Positions 45,201 through 58,622 of a stretch of DNA of 64,000 nucleotides are shown here, one piece after another. Under the pieces are notes generated by a model. The model was not told where the DNA came from, did not search any database, and worked only from the letters and a program-made list of their open reading frames with translations. A program made the translations under genes and the position numbers. The stretch is from assembly GCF_963678635.1 (NCBI RefSeq), contig NW_026970697.1, positions 124,001 to 188,000 of the forward strand, given 5' to 3'. Positions within the stretch are counted from its first letter, which is position 1. Each line of letters begins with the position of its first letter. The DNA is from Symsagittifera roscoffensis. Lineage: Eukaryota; Xenacoelomorpha; Acoela; Convolutidae.

Positions 45201-46123
45201 CAGCTGCTCTGATTGCCACACGACTGAAAGCTGTTATACTGAAAGCACTTACTGTTAAGTTTAATCATGTCCACCCGTTTAATCTATGACAAATTACCAG
45301 TATTCGTCGCTAAGCGTAATCCGAAATCAGGCGAAACCGTAACCGGCAAAATACTCAATTCGACCACTATTGTTGAGTGGCACAAACTCATGAGCGACAA
45401 TAATCCAGATAATCCCTCAAGGATAGCAGTTGGATTATTGGTCCCTGCACTGCTGATTGTCCATTTATACACGTTTAAAGTCTAATTCTTTTGATGTCGA
45501 TAAATGCTTGGAGACATCATCTTCCTTCAACGCCGATGTCACATCCATTAATCATCCCGAAAACGGGTTCAACTGGGAAAGATTCAGTCCCTTTACGAGG
45601 TATAAAAGAATTGTCGCGTTTCTATAGAGGATGTTGCCTTCACATAAGCGTGTTCGCGGAAAGGACTTACGGATCACCAAATTCACTGACCTTGATATTG
45701 CAGAAAACAAACTAATTCATCTTAATCAGATAGAATCCTTCCCCGCTGAGTTGAAAACACTCGCCGCTAGCAAAATTATTACAAACAGAAGTAAAATTGC
45801 CGTATACTTTCCATTTATCGGTCCCGCTGGGATAGTTCGCTAATCCGGCCGGATTGTTCTCTTAGTGAACACCAAGTTTGATACTATGCACCCAATTCTA
45901 CTCGACGGTTCGGATTACCTTGGACCATATGGGTGTGGATTACCTTGGACCGCTTTGCGTTTCGGTTCAAAGCATTACTGAAAAAAGGTGGATTTGTTCA
46001 ATTGCCTCATCACCAGGGTTGTACACCTGGAGGTTGCACCAGCTTTGGACTCTAGTTCTCTGTCATGGGCATTTACCGGTTCATTGCAGATCGTGGTACA
46101 CCAAGTACGATCTGGTTGGATCA
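42223..46123 (+). pseudogene. BEL/Pao unit A
   Basis: Gag-like region at 42,293-43,494, including an open stretch of 198 residues (42,898-43,494) that is also open in units B and C. Reverse transcriptase at about 44,230-44,640 with ISADIEGMFLQVGVL, VVINQYTRHTFGT and FYLEDYLDSFADF. Pao peptidase-A17-like region at 44,751-45,290 with TQRSVLSFISSVFDSVGLLA. Integrase piece at about 45,900-46,120 with the Pao motif ITRVVHLEVAPALDSSS. It ends by joining gag sequence of unit B. Confidence 0.9.
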
Positions 46124-49100
46124 AGCGGGAAAAACGGAAAACCCTGAAGAAATTAATGCTCAGCAAATTCTTTGACTTGAGAAATGAACGAAATGAACGA
46201 AAAAGTAATTCATGAAGCTCAGAGTTACAAGATGAGCCTTGAAGCTTTGTCAGTACCAGCACCGGGCAATACAGGAAGCATGAGGTCTTTACAAGAAACC
46301 AGATATGAGATATCCCATAGCTCGCACAAAACAGAAAAACAAGAAGCGCGATTATTTAAAAACAGGTCTAAGGCCTCTAATATGTCTGAGGAAAATTGAA
46401 AACATGACTCACATAAGTCTGGTAAATCTGTCGACTGTTGACACTGTATCGTCAAAAGAGAAGCGGCATGAAATAGCTTTAGTAAAATGACACCACGAGG
46501 AGCTGGAAAGGCTGTATCAAGTTTCTATTAAGATTAAAGAGCAAAAACTTCGTCTTAGGTTTCAGCAATGTCAACCGGAACTGCAACAACTAGCTGAAAG
46601 TCATAAAATGCAATTAAATGAAATGGAAATAAAAGCGTTTCAGCTCGAGGATATTTCATCTGAGGTTAGCGAGAAGGTAGATGCAAGTAACTTGACAAGA
46701 GTATTCAGCCCATTGCAAAAATTGCGACCAATCGAACTACCGCTTGGGTAGACTCTGTTAACTCACTGATACCTCCTGACAGTGTTAGTGCGCAGAATTT
46801 GCTGGCCTTCATTCGTATACCAATTTCCTCAGAGCCGACGACTTCTGCCAAGCTCATTCCAACAATTTACACAATTATTGATCATAAACATGGGCAAATA
46901 GCCTTGAGTGACCCTGGAATTTATGGTAATGAACATCGGGATATGCCACAGTTTGACAGTGCGGGCTTTTTGCCATTGCAAACTTCTGTTTCACTTGTTT
47001 CATTCCCAGTTAACAATATGCACTCTAGTGCAGACGTGTTAACCCCACCGTCTAGTGTTCCTTTACAGACCATAAGTTCAAACATAACTAATAACAGTTT
47101 TGCCAACGGGCAGGCTGAATTCTTACCTGTCCCAATGATACCGGCACAAACCGGTAAGGGTTTTGTTTCTTTGTCATCTGTATTTGCTGGTGGTGAATTT
47201 TCATCTTCTGGAGTAAACCAACCTCCAATTTTCCTTTCGGCTTCTCATTTCCATGCACCGCCAGTCCAGAGGAAATATAGTGTTCCTTTTGGAACGCATA
47301 CCGTGTCACATTATATCAACAATTACTATACAAATGATGCAATTTTTATGGCGATTGCGAGCTGCAACTCCAATCGTCACGACTGTTCAATGTAGTAATG
47401 CAGATTTTTTTATTGTGACAACTGTTGTCTCACCGTGTAACACAGCCGTCCCGTATACTAGTGTTCAGAGCGTGTAATTCAATACACAGTCAATTATTTC
47501 TTAATGATACGCACACTGTCAATAATACTTATACTGGTTATCACCCAGTCAACGAAGACTACGCAACGTCTTCTGCTAAACCGAACCGAGATTATTCATC
47601 GAATTGACCTCTCTCCGCTACTGAGTGTGTGGAATTAATAAGGCTTAGCTATTATAGGACAAGAATATTTCCACGACAAGAAGAGACCCCCTGAGTTCAC
47701 ATTGTTCCGTTCGCCCACCGATAGTTTAGGCGGAAAAGGGTATGTTGCCGCCGTGCGTTGGTTCTATTTCGTCGTGTTATAAGTGGGTGGTTGAAGATTT
47801 CCGTTCAACTGAGTAGATAAAATCCTGGTACGAGTTGGAATCTTATTGGGCTTTCAAAAAAAATTGATGCACGTTCCGCTGCGGACAAATTTGCCTATCC
47901 AGCTTTAATTCTGAAACCTGGCGAAAGAGACATTGTGCTTATGCTTTTTACTCGCGCAATTTGAAACATCTGAGCGAAGGTTACGTTAAGACCTTAAACT
48001 GCCCGAACGATTATTTAGGACATTAGGAAAAGCTATGTCGTTACTGTCGAAGCGCATGATCCACATAAGCGTTCCGATTGCGAGTGGTATCTTCCATATT
48101 ACCCCATCGTAAGCGCAGAGAAGCCGGTTAAGATTCGACGAGTCCTTAATGGGGCTTTTAGGTTTCACAGCACATCATGAAATAAGTCCCTATTGCTGGG
48201 TCCGGGCCTGCTTTAAAAAAAAATTAAAGTTTTTTTGCGACTCCGCCAACTCAATTACGCCATTTCCGCGGATATAGAGGGTATGTTCCTTCAGGTAGGA
48301 GTCCTCGTCTGCGATCAAACTTCGCTCCGTTTTTTTTGGGGGCGGGCGGATACCACATCCGAGGTAGTAATTAACCAGTACACACGACATACATTCGGCA
48401 CATCGCAAAAAACACCAAAGGATAGTGTATACATATACACTGAGTCAGTCGGAAATGAAAAATTTTACCTGGAAGATTATTTGGATTCGTTTGCGGATTT
48501 TAGCCCTGCAATTAAGATAAGATGTGATTTGGTTTTGTGAATTAATTAAGCAACGAACCCCGAGGTTTACGTAACTCCTTCTTACGCCATCAAAGAAAGA
48601 TGAAACGGTGCCAAACAATCGTCACACGTCTTAGCTCTTAAGTGGGACAATGTGAAAGACAAATTGGTTGTCAGCAGAGTTGTGGATCATTCTCTGGATA
48701 AGGCAATAACTCAACGAAGCGTCTTGAGTTTCATCTCTTCTGTTTTCGACTCTGTTGGGTTATTAGCTCCATACACAGTTAGGCCCGTCTCTTGCTTTAA
48801 GTTATTTGGAAAATCAGTGACCAAAGTTGGGATGAAAAATTACCGGAATCCATCAGCAATAAGTTTCCCAAATGGCAATACGGTCTCACACTCTTCAGGC
48901 AACTGACACTTCCCCGCAGTTTTTTCTTAGAACTTGTCGTTCAAACTGAGCTTCACATATTCGGTGATAGCTTGCAGGTCGTTTTCTGTGCGGTTGGGTT
49001 TTTTGCTTGCACGACTCTCGAGTTCGCACAAAACTCCTTCATCTTTGGTAAAGCTCGCGTCGCGCCTATGAAAGCGCTATCTACACATGAGCTAGAACTT

Positions 49101-50024
49101 CCAGCTGCTCTGATTGCCACACGACTGAAAGCTGTTATACTGAAAGCACTTACTGTTAAGTTTAATCATGTCCACCCGTTTAATCTATGACAAATTACCA
49201 GTATTCGTCGCTAAGCGTAATCCGAAATCAGGCGAAACCGTAACCGGCAAAATACTCAATTCGACCACTATTGTTGAGTGGCACAAACTCATGAGCGACA
49301 ATAATCCAGATAATCCCTCAAGGATAGCAGTTGGATTATTGGTCCCTGCACTGCTGATTGTCCATTTATACACGTTTAAAGTCTAATTCTTTTGATGTCG
49401 ATAAATGCTTGGAGACATCATCTTCCTTCAACGCCGATGTCACATCCATTAATCATCCCGAAAACGGGTTCAACTGGGAAAGATTCAGTCCCTTTACGAG
49501 GTATAAAAGAATTGTCGCGTTTCTATAGAGGATGTTGCCTTCACATAAGCGTGTTCGCGGAAAGGACTTACGGATCACCAAATTCACTGACCTTGATATT
49601 GCAGAAAACAAACTAATTCATCTTAATCAGATAGAATCCTTCCCCGCTGAGTTGAAAACACTCGCCGCTAGCAAAATTATTACAAACAGAAGTAAAATTG
49701 CCGTATACTTTCCATTTATCGGTCCCGCTGGGATAGTTCGCTAATCCGGCCGGATTGTTCTCTTAGTGAACACCAAGTTTGATACTATGCACCCAATTCT
49801 ACTCGACGGTTCGGATTACCTTGGACCATATGGGTGTGGATTACCTTGGACCGCTTTGCGTTTCGGTTCAAAGCATTACTGAAAAAAGGTGGATTTGTTC
49901 AATTGCCTCATCACCAGGGTTGTACACCTGGAGGTTGCACCAGCTTTGGACTCTAGTTCTCTGTCATGGGCATTTACCGGTTCATTGCAGATCGTGGTAC
50001 ACCAAGTACGATCTGGTTGGATCA
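46124..50024 (+). pseudogene. BEL/Pao unit B
   Basis: Same content and length (3,901 bp) as unit A. Its part after about 47,820 is nearly identical to the corresponding part of A, and its part before that is nearly identical to the start of C. It is therefore the product of the latest exchange. Confidence 0.9.
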
Positions 50025-53000
50025 AGCGGGAAAAACGGAAAACCCTGAAGAAATTAATGCTCAGCAAATTCTTTGACTTGAGAAATGAACGAAATGAACG
50101 AAAAAGTAATTCATGAAGCTCAGAGTTACAAGATGAGCCTTGAAGCTTTGTCAGTACCAGCACCGGGCAATACAGGAAGCATGAGGTCTTTACAAGAAAC
50201 CAGATATGAGATATCCCATAGCTCGCACAAAACAGAAAAACCAGAAGCGCGATTATTTAAAAACAGGTCTAAGGCCTCTAATATGTCTGAGGAAAATTGA
50301 AAACATGACTCACATAAGTCTGGTAAATCTGTCGACTGTTGACACTGTATCGTCAAAAGAGAAGCGGCATGAAATAGCTTTGGTAAAATGACACCACGAG
50401 GAGCTGGAAAGGCTGTATCAAGTTTCTATTAAGATTAAAGAGCAAAAACTTCGTCTTAGGTTTCAGCAATGTCAACCGGAACTGCAACAACTAGCTGAAA
50501 GTCATAAAATGCAATTAAATGAAATGGAAATAAAAGCGTTTCAGCTCGAGGATATTTCATCTGAGGTTAGCGAGAAGGTAGATGCAAGTAACTTGACAAG
50601 AGTATTCAGCCCATTGCAAAAATTGCGACCAATCGAACTACCGCTTGGGTAGACTCTGTTAACTCACTGATACCTCCTGACAGTGTTAGTGCGCAGAATT
50701 TGCTGGCCTTCATTCGTATACCAATTTCCTCAGAGCCGACGACTTCTGCCAAGCTCATTCCAACAATTTACACAATTATTGATCATAAACATGGGCAAAT
50801 AGCCTTGAGTGACCCTGGAATTTATGGTAATGAACATCGGGATATGCCACAGTTTGACAGTGCGGGCTTTTTGCCATTGCAAACTTCTGTTTCACTTGTT
50901 TCATTCCCAGTTAACAATATGCACTCTAGTGCAGACGTGTTAACCCCACCGTCTAGTGTTCCTTTACAGACCATAAGTTCAAACATAACTAATAACAGTT
51001 TTGCCAACGGGCAGGCTGAATTCTTACCTGTCCCAATGATACCGGCACAAACCGGTAAGGGTTTTGTTTCTTTGTCATCTGTATTTGCTGGTGGTGAATT
51101 TTCATCTTCTGGAGTAAACCAACCTCCAATTTTCCTTTCGGCTTCTCATTTCCATGCACCGCCAGTCCAGAGGAAATATAGTGTTCCTTTTGGAACGCAT
51201 ACCGTGTCACATTATATCAACAATTACTATACAAATGATGCAATTTTTATGGCGATTGCGAGCTGCAACTCCAATCGTCACGACTGTTCAATGTAGTAAT
51301 GCAGATTTTTTTATTGTGACAACTGTTGTCTCACCGTGTAACACAGCCGTCCCGTATACTAGTGTTCAGAGCGTGTAATTCAATACACAGTCAATTATTT
51401 CTTAATGATACGCACACTGTCAATAATACTTATACTGGTTATCACCCAGTCAACGAAGACTACGCAACGTCTTCTGCTAAACCGAACCGAGATTATTCAT
51501 CGAATTGACCTCTCTCCGCTACTGAGTGTGTGGAATTAATAAGGCTTAGCTATTATAGGACAAGAATATTTCCACGACAAGAAGAGACCCCCTGAGTTCA
51601 CATTGTTCCGTTCGCCCACCGATAGTTTAGGCGGAAAAGGGTATGTTGCCGCCGTGCGTTGGTTCTATTTCGTCGTGTTATAAGTGGGTGGTTGAAGATT
51701 TCTGTTCAACTGAGTAGATAAAATCCTGGTACGAGTTGGAATCTTATTGGGCTTTCAAAAAAATTGATGCACGTTCCGCTGCGGACAAACTTGCCTATCC
51801 AGCTTTAATTCTGAAACCTGGCGAAAGAGACATTGTGCTTATGCTTTGGATTGATAGTAAAGTCAGTCTGCAAATTAATTATTACTCTTCACTCGCGCAA
51901 TTCGAAACATCTGAGCGAAGGTTAGGTTAAGACCTTAAACTGCCCGAACGATATGCAGGCTCGATTATTTAGGACATTAGGAAAAGCTATGTCATTACTG
52001 TCGAAGCGCATGATCCACATAAGCGTTCCGATTGCGAATGGTATCTTCCATATTACCCCATAGTAAGCCCAGAGAAGCCGGTTAAGATTCGAGGAGTCCT
52101 TAATGGGGCTTTTTAGGTTTCACGGCACATCATGAAATAAGTCCCTATTGGTGGGTCCGGGCCTGCTTGAAAAAAATTTTTTAAAAGTTTTTTTGCGACT
52201 CCGCCAACACAATTACGCCATTTTTGTGGATATAGAGGATGTTCCTTCAGGTAGGAGTCCTCGTCTGCGATCAAACTTCGCTCCGTTTTTTTTGTGGCGA
52301 GGGGATACCACATCCGATGTAGTAATTAACCAGTACACACGACATACATTCGGCACATCGCAAAAAACACCAAAGGATAGTATATACATATACACTGAGT
52401 CAGCCGGAAATGAAAAATTTTACCTGGAAGTTTATTTGGATTCGTTTGCGGATTTTAGCAATGCAATTAAGATAAGACGTGATTTGGTTTTGTGAATTAA
52501 TTAAGCAATGAACCCCGAGGTTTACGGAACTCCTTCTTACGCCATCAAAGAAAAATGAAACGGTGCCAAACAATCGTCACACGTCTTAGCTCTTAAGTGG
52601 GACAATGTGAAAGACAAATTGGTTGTCAGCAGACTTGTGGATCATTCTCTGGATAAGGCAATAACTCAACGAAGCGTCTTGAGTTTCATCTCTTCTGTTT
52701 TCGACTCTGTTGGGTTAGTAGCTCCATACACAGTTAGGCCCGTCTCTTGCTGTAAGTTATTTGGAAATTGAATGACCAAAGTTGGGATAAAAAATTACCG
52801 GGATCCATCAGAAATAAGTTTCCCAAATGGCACTACGGTCTCACAATCTTCAGGCAACTGAAATTTCCCCGCAGTTTTTTCTTAGACTTTGTCGATCAAA
52901 CTGAGCTTCACATATTCGGTGATAGCTTGCAGGACGTTTTCTGTGCGGTTGGGATTTTGCTTGCACGACTCTCGAGTTCGCACAAACTCCTTCATCTTTG

Positions 53001-55352
53001 GTAAAGCTCGCGTCGCGCCTATGAAAGCGCTATCTACACATGAGCTAGAACTTCCAGCTGCTCTGATTGCCACACGACTGAAAGCTGTTATACTGAAAGC
53101 ACTTACTGTTAAGTTTAATCATGTCCACCAGTTTAATCTATGACAAGTTACCAGTATTCGTCGCTAACCGTAATCCGAAATCAGGCGAAACCGTAACCGG
53201 TAAAATACTCAAATCGACCACTATTGTTGAGTGGCACAAACACATGAGCGGCGATAATCCAGATAATCACTCAAGGATAGCAGTTGGATTATTGGTCCCA
53301 GCACTGCTGATTGTCCATTTTTACACGTTTAAAGTCTACTTCTTTTGATGTCGATAAATGCTTGGAGACATCATCTTCCTTCGACGCCGATGTCACATCC
53401 ATTAATCATCCCGAACGCGGGTTCAATTGGGAAAGATTCAGTTCCTTTACGAGGTATAAATGAATTGTCGCGTTTCTATAGAGGATGCTGCCTTCACATA
53501 AGCGTGTTCGCGGAAAGGACTTACGGATCACCGAATTCACTGACCTTGATATTGCAGAAAACAAACTAATTCATCTTACTCAGATAGAATCATTCCCCGC
53601 TGAGTTGAAACCACTCGCCGCTAGCAAAACTATTACAAACAGAAATAAAATTGCCGTATACTTACCATTTAACGGTCCCGCTGGGATAGTTCGCTAATCC
53701 GGTCGGATTGTTCTCTTAGTGAACACCAAGTTTGATACTATGCACCCAAGTCTACTCGACGGCCGTAATATCCAAATCCGCTTGATGGCCTGAGTTCTCC
53801 AAAATCAGCGTTTTCATCAAGGCTGACACAATATGTACCATTCAACCAATTATGTCCCATTTACCTGTCAAATGTCTCGGATATAAGCAACCGCCCTTTT
53901 ACCGTATGGGTGTGGATTACCTTGGACCGCTTTGCGTTTCGGTTCAAAGCATTACTGAAAAAAGGTGGATTTGTTCAATTGCCTCATCACCAGGGTTGTA
54001 CACCTGGAGGTTGTACCAGCTTTGGACTCTAGTTCTTTGTCATGGGCATTTACCGGTTCATTGCACATCGCGGTACACCATGTACGATCTGGTTGGATAA
54101 CGGCACGAATTTCATTGGCGCGGAAAAAAATTACTTGCCTGCATCAAGAACTGGGACAGCATGGCTTCGACCGTTTTTTCCCACAAAGGAGATACTTGGA
54201 AAATCAACCCGCTTCTGGGAGTGCCTCATCCAAAGCAAAAAGCGCCTGCTCTAAAACTAACTAGGCAGTAGGCGAGTTACTGAAGAGCTGTTAGGAACAA
54301 CACTCTGCTTAGTAGAGCATGCTTTGAATTCTATGCCAATCACTCCTGTTAGTACCGATTCACGTGAGTTAAATTAGTTTACACCAAACCATTTTTGCTT
54401 GGACAGCCTGCCACAAAATTTCCTTCGCTTTTACCAGGGGAACACATCGACTACAAGAAAAGGTACGTGCGAGTGCAGTCGTACGCTTACGCTATTTGGT
54501 CTCGTTGGCTTCGAAAATATGTTCCCTTAGTAATAAAGCGTTTCTTGTGGCACTCCTTGTCTGACTTCGCCCTTAAGACAGGCCTTCTCGTGTTGGTGAT
54601 TGAGCCCGATAGTCCACGTGGGTACTACCTTCTCGCCAGAATCGTTAAGCTAAACTATGGACATGGCGTTTGCTCACGATCCGCCCTTGTTTAAACCGCA
54701 ACACGTGATCTCACTCGGCCGACCATTAATCTCATTTAAATGCATATGAAACTTAACAAGGCAGGATGCCCGAACGGACTAAAATAAATATACCAAAACT
54801 AAGTAGAGCATTCCAGTGTAGTTTTGAATCCCCCACGGGCCAATGTATTCAAATATTTAAACAAGGGGTTCTCATCCTAATTGACCGCTTTTAACTGTTT
54901 TCTGGTTCTCATTCGTTCAGCTTGAATTAAGGCTGACATCAAAAACACCAATTCGTCTCAGGGACATTCACTGGTTGAGCCAATTTATCATGCAAAAATT
55001 TGTACTGAAACAAGTTGATATTGTGATCTCGATTCTGCAAACCGTTTAAGATGTTTATTTATTCTTGTTGTATGTGTTTAGCTAAAAATACGCATTATTA
55101 AATTGTTTTACTCAGTTTGTTTTTCTAACTGAGCGCACACACTACTTCCCCAACATTTGATATTAGATCTTTAAGCACTCTTTCAACAATGTGATAATGC
55201 AATGAAGCTTGGTATTTTTGCAATGATGTGAAAATGCAATGAATAAACAAGAAATTTTGAACAATTATACTCCCTGTGGAAATATCTATTTGCAATACCG
55301 ACTCTTTTCCACTTTTCAACCATCTTTCCAAGTTTTAATTTTTTTAAGTTGT
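50025..55352 (+). pseudogene. BEL/Pao unit C, with full 3' end
   Basis: The first ~1.7 kb matches unit B. From about 51,720 on it resembles units D and E instead. It continues past the integrase core (LDNGTNFIGAEK near 54,092-54,130) into the Pao C-terminal domain (54,395-54,694, with WSRWLRKYVPLV and LVIEPDSPRGYYLLARIVKL) and a 3' noncoding segment of ~0.65 kb. Confidence 0.9.
54720..55352. repeat. Repeated 3' noncoding segment of the Pao array
   Basis: This ~0.63-kb segment recurs at about 57,985-58,622 and 61,905-62,527 with high similarity. It follows the end of the integrase C-terminal domain. It could include part of the old 3' LTR, but no second copy lies at the left side of the array to confirm this. 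Confidence 0.75.
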
Positions 55353-58300
55353 CTTAATGATCCGCACACTGTCAATAATACTTATACTTGTTATCACCCA
55401 GTCATCGAAGACTACGCAACGTCTTCTGCTAAACCGAACCGAGATTATTCATCGAATTGACCTCTCTCCGCTACTGAGTGTGTGGAATTAATAAGGCTTA
55501 GCTATTATAGGACAAGAATATTTCCACGACAAAAGAAACCCCCTGAGTTCACATTGTTCCGTTCGCCCACCGATAGTTTAGCCGGAGAGTGGTCTGTTGC
55601 CGCCGTGCGTTGGTTCTATTTCTTCGTGTTATAAGTGTGTGGTTGAAGATTTCTGTTCAACTGAGTAGATAAAATCCTGGTACGAGTTGGAATCTTATTG
55701 GGCTTTCAAAAAAAATTGATGCACGTTCCGCTGCGGACAAATTTGCCTATCCCGCTTTAATTCTGAAACCTGGCGAAAGAGACATTGTGCTTATGTTTTT
55801 CACTCGCGCAATTTAAAACATCTGAGCGAAGGTTAGGTTAAGACCTTAAACTGCCCGAACGATACGCAGGCTCGACTATTTAGGACATTAGGAAAAACTA
55901 TGTCGTTACTGTCGAAGCGCTTGATCCTTATAAGCGTTCCGATTGCGAGTGGTATCTTCCATATTACCCCATCCTAAGCCCAGAGAAGCCGGTTAAGATT
56001 CGACGAGTCCTTAATGGGGCTTTTAAGTTTCACGGCACATCATGAAATAAGTCCCTATTGCTGGGTCCGGGCCTGCTTTAAAAAAATTTAAAGTTTTTTT
56101 GCGACTCCGCCAACACAATTACGCCATTTCCGCGGATATAGAGGGATGTTCCTTCAGGTAGGAGTCCTCGTCTGCGATCAAACTTCGCTCCGTTTTTTTT
56201 GTGGCGGGAGGATACCACATCCGATGTAGTAATTAACCAGTACACACGACATACATTCGGCACATCGCAAAAAACACCAAAGGATAGTATATACATATAC
56301 ACTGAGTCAGTCGGAAATGAAAAATTTTACCTGGAAGGTTATTTGGATTTGTTTGCGGATTTTAGCAATGCAATTAAGATAGGACGTGATTTGGTTTTGT
56401 GAATTAATTAAGCAATGAACCCCGAGGTTTACGGAACTCCTTCTTACGCCATCAAAGAAAGATGAAACGGTGCCAAACAATCGTCACACGTCTTAGCTCT
56501 TAAGTGGGACAATGTGAAAGACAAATTGGTTGTCAGCAGACTTGTGGATCATTCTCTGGATAAGGCAATAACTCAACGAAGCGTCTTGAGTTTCATCTCT
56601 TCTGTTTTCGACTCTGTTGGGTTAGTAGCTCCATACACAGTTAGGCCCGTCTCTTGCTGAAAGTTATTTGGAAATTGAATGACCAAAGTTGGGATAAAAA
56701 ATTACCGGGATCCATCAGAAATAAGTTTCCCAAATGGCACTACGGTCTCACAATCTTCAGGCAACTGAAATTTCCCCGCAGTTTTTTCTTAGACTTTGTC
56801 GATCAAACTGAGCTTCACATATTCGGTGATAGCTTGCAGGACGTTTTCTGTGCGGTTGGGATTTTGCTTGCACGACTCTCGAGTTCGCACAAACTCCTTC
56901 ATCTTTGGTAAAGCTCGCGTCGCGCCTATGAAAGCGCTATCTACACATGAGCTAGAACTTCCAGCTGCTCTGATTGCCACACGGCTGAAGCTGTTATACT
57001 GAAAGCACTTACTGTTAAGTTTAATCATGTCCACCCGTTCAATCTATGACAAGTTACCAGTATTCGTCGCTAACCGTAATCCGAAATCAGGCGAAACCGT
57101 AACCGGTAAAATACTCAAATCGACCACTATTGTTGAGTGGCACAAACACATGAGCGGCGATAATCCAGATAATCCCTCAAGGATAGCAGTTGGATTATTG
57201 GTCCCAGCACTGCTGATTGTCCATTTATACACGTTTAAAGTCTACTTCTTTTGATGTCGATAAATACTTGGAGACATCATCTTCCTTCGACGCCGATTTC
57301 ACGTCCATTAATCATCCCGAACACGGGTTCAATTGAGAAAGATTCAGTTCCTATACGAGGTATAAAAGAATTGTCGCGTTTCTATCGTGGATAACGGCAC
57401 GAATTTCTTGCCTGCATCAAGAACTGGGACAACATGGCTTCGACCGTTTTTTCCCACAAAGAAGATGCTTGGAAAATCAACCCGCTTCTGGGAGTGCCTC
57501 ATCCAAAGCAAAAAGCGCCTGCTCTAAAACTAACTAGGCAGTAGGCGAGTTACTGAAGAGCTGTTAGGAAAAACACTCTGCTTATTAGAGCATGCTTTGA
57601 ATTCTATGCCAATCACTCCTGTTAGTACCGATTCACGTGAGTTAAAAGAGTTTACACCACGCCATTTTTGCTTGGACAGCCTGCCACAAAATTCCCTTCG
57701 ATTTTACCAGGGGAACACATCGACTACAAGAAAAGGTACGTGCGAGTGCAGTCGTACGCTTACGCTATTTGGTCTCGTTGGCTTCGAGAATATGTTCCCT
57801 TAGTAATCAAGCGGTTCTTGTGGCACTCCTTGTCTGACTTCACCCTGAAGACAGGCGATCTCGTGTTGGTGATTGAGCCCGATAGTCCACGTGGGTTCTA
57901 CCTTCTCGCCAGAATCGTTAAGCTAAACTTTGGACATGGCGTTTGCTCACGATCCGCCCTTGTTTAAACCACAACACGTGATCACACTCGGCCGACCATT
58001 AATCTCATTTAAATGCATATGAAACTTAACAAGGCAGGATGGCCGAACGGACTAAAATAAATGTACCAAAACTAAGTAGAGCATTCCAGTGTAGTTTTGA
58101 ATCCCCCACGGGCCAAAATTATTCAAATATTTAAACAAGGGTTCTCATCCTAATTGACCGTTGTTAACTGTTTTCTGGTTCTCATTCGTTCAGCTTGAAT
58201 TAAGGCTGACCATCAAAAACACCAATTTTTCTCAGGGACATTCACTGGTTCAGCCAATTTATCATGCAAAAATTTGTACTGAAACAAGTTGATATTGTGA

Positions 58301-58622
58301 TCTCGATTCTGCAAACCGTTTAAGATGTTTATTTATTCTTGTTGTATGTGTTTAGCGAAAAATACGCATCTTTAAACTTGTTTTACACAGTTTGTTTTTC
58401 TAACTGAGCGCACACACTACTTCCCCATTATTTGATATTAGATCTTTAAGCACTATTTCAACAACGTGATAATGCAATGAAGCTGTGTATTTTTGCAATG
58501 ATGTGAAAATGCAATGAATAAACAAGAAATTTTGAACAATAATACTCCCTGTGGAAATATATATTTGCAATACCGACTCTTTTCCACTTTTCAACCATCT
58601 TTCAAGTTTTTTTTTAAGTTGT
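55353..58622 (+). pseudogene. BEL/Pao unit D
   Basis: Starts at CTTAATGATCCGCAC, which corresponds to position 43,600 in unit A, so the gag-like part is not included. It contains reverse transcriptase (about 56,000-56,402), A17-like pieces, and the integrase C-terminal domain (57,668-57,967). At 3,270 bp it is about 0.6 kb shorter than unit E. The 3' noncoding segment is conserved. Confidence 0.9.
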
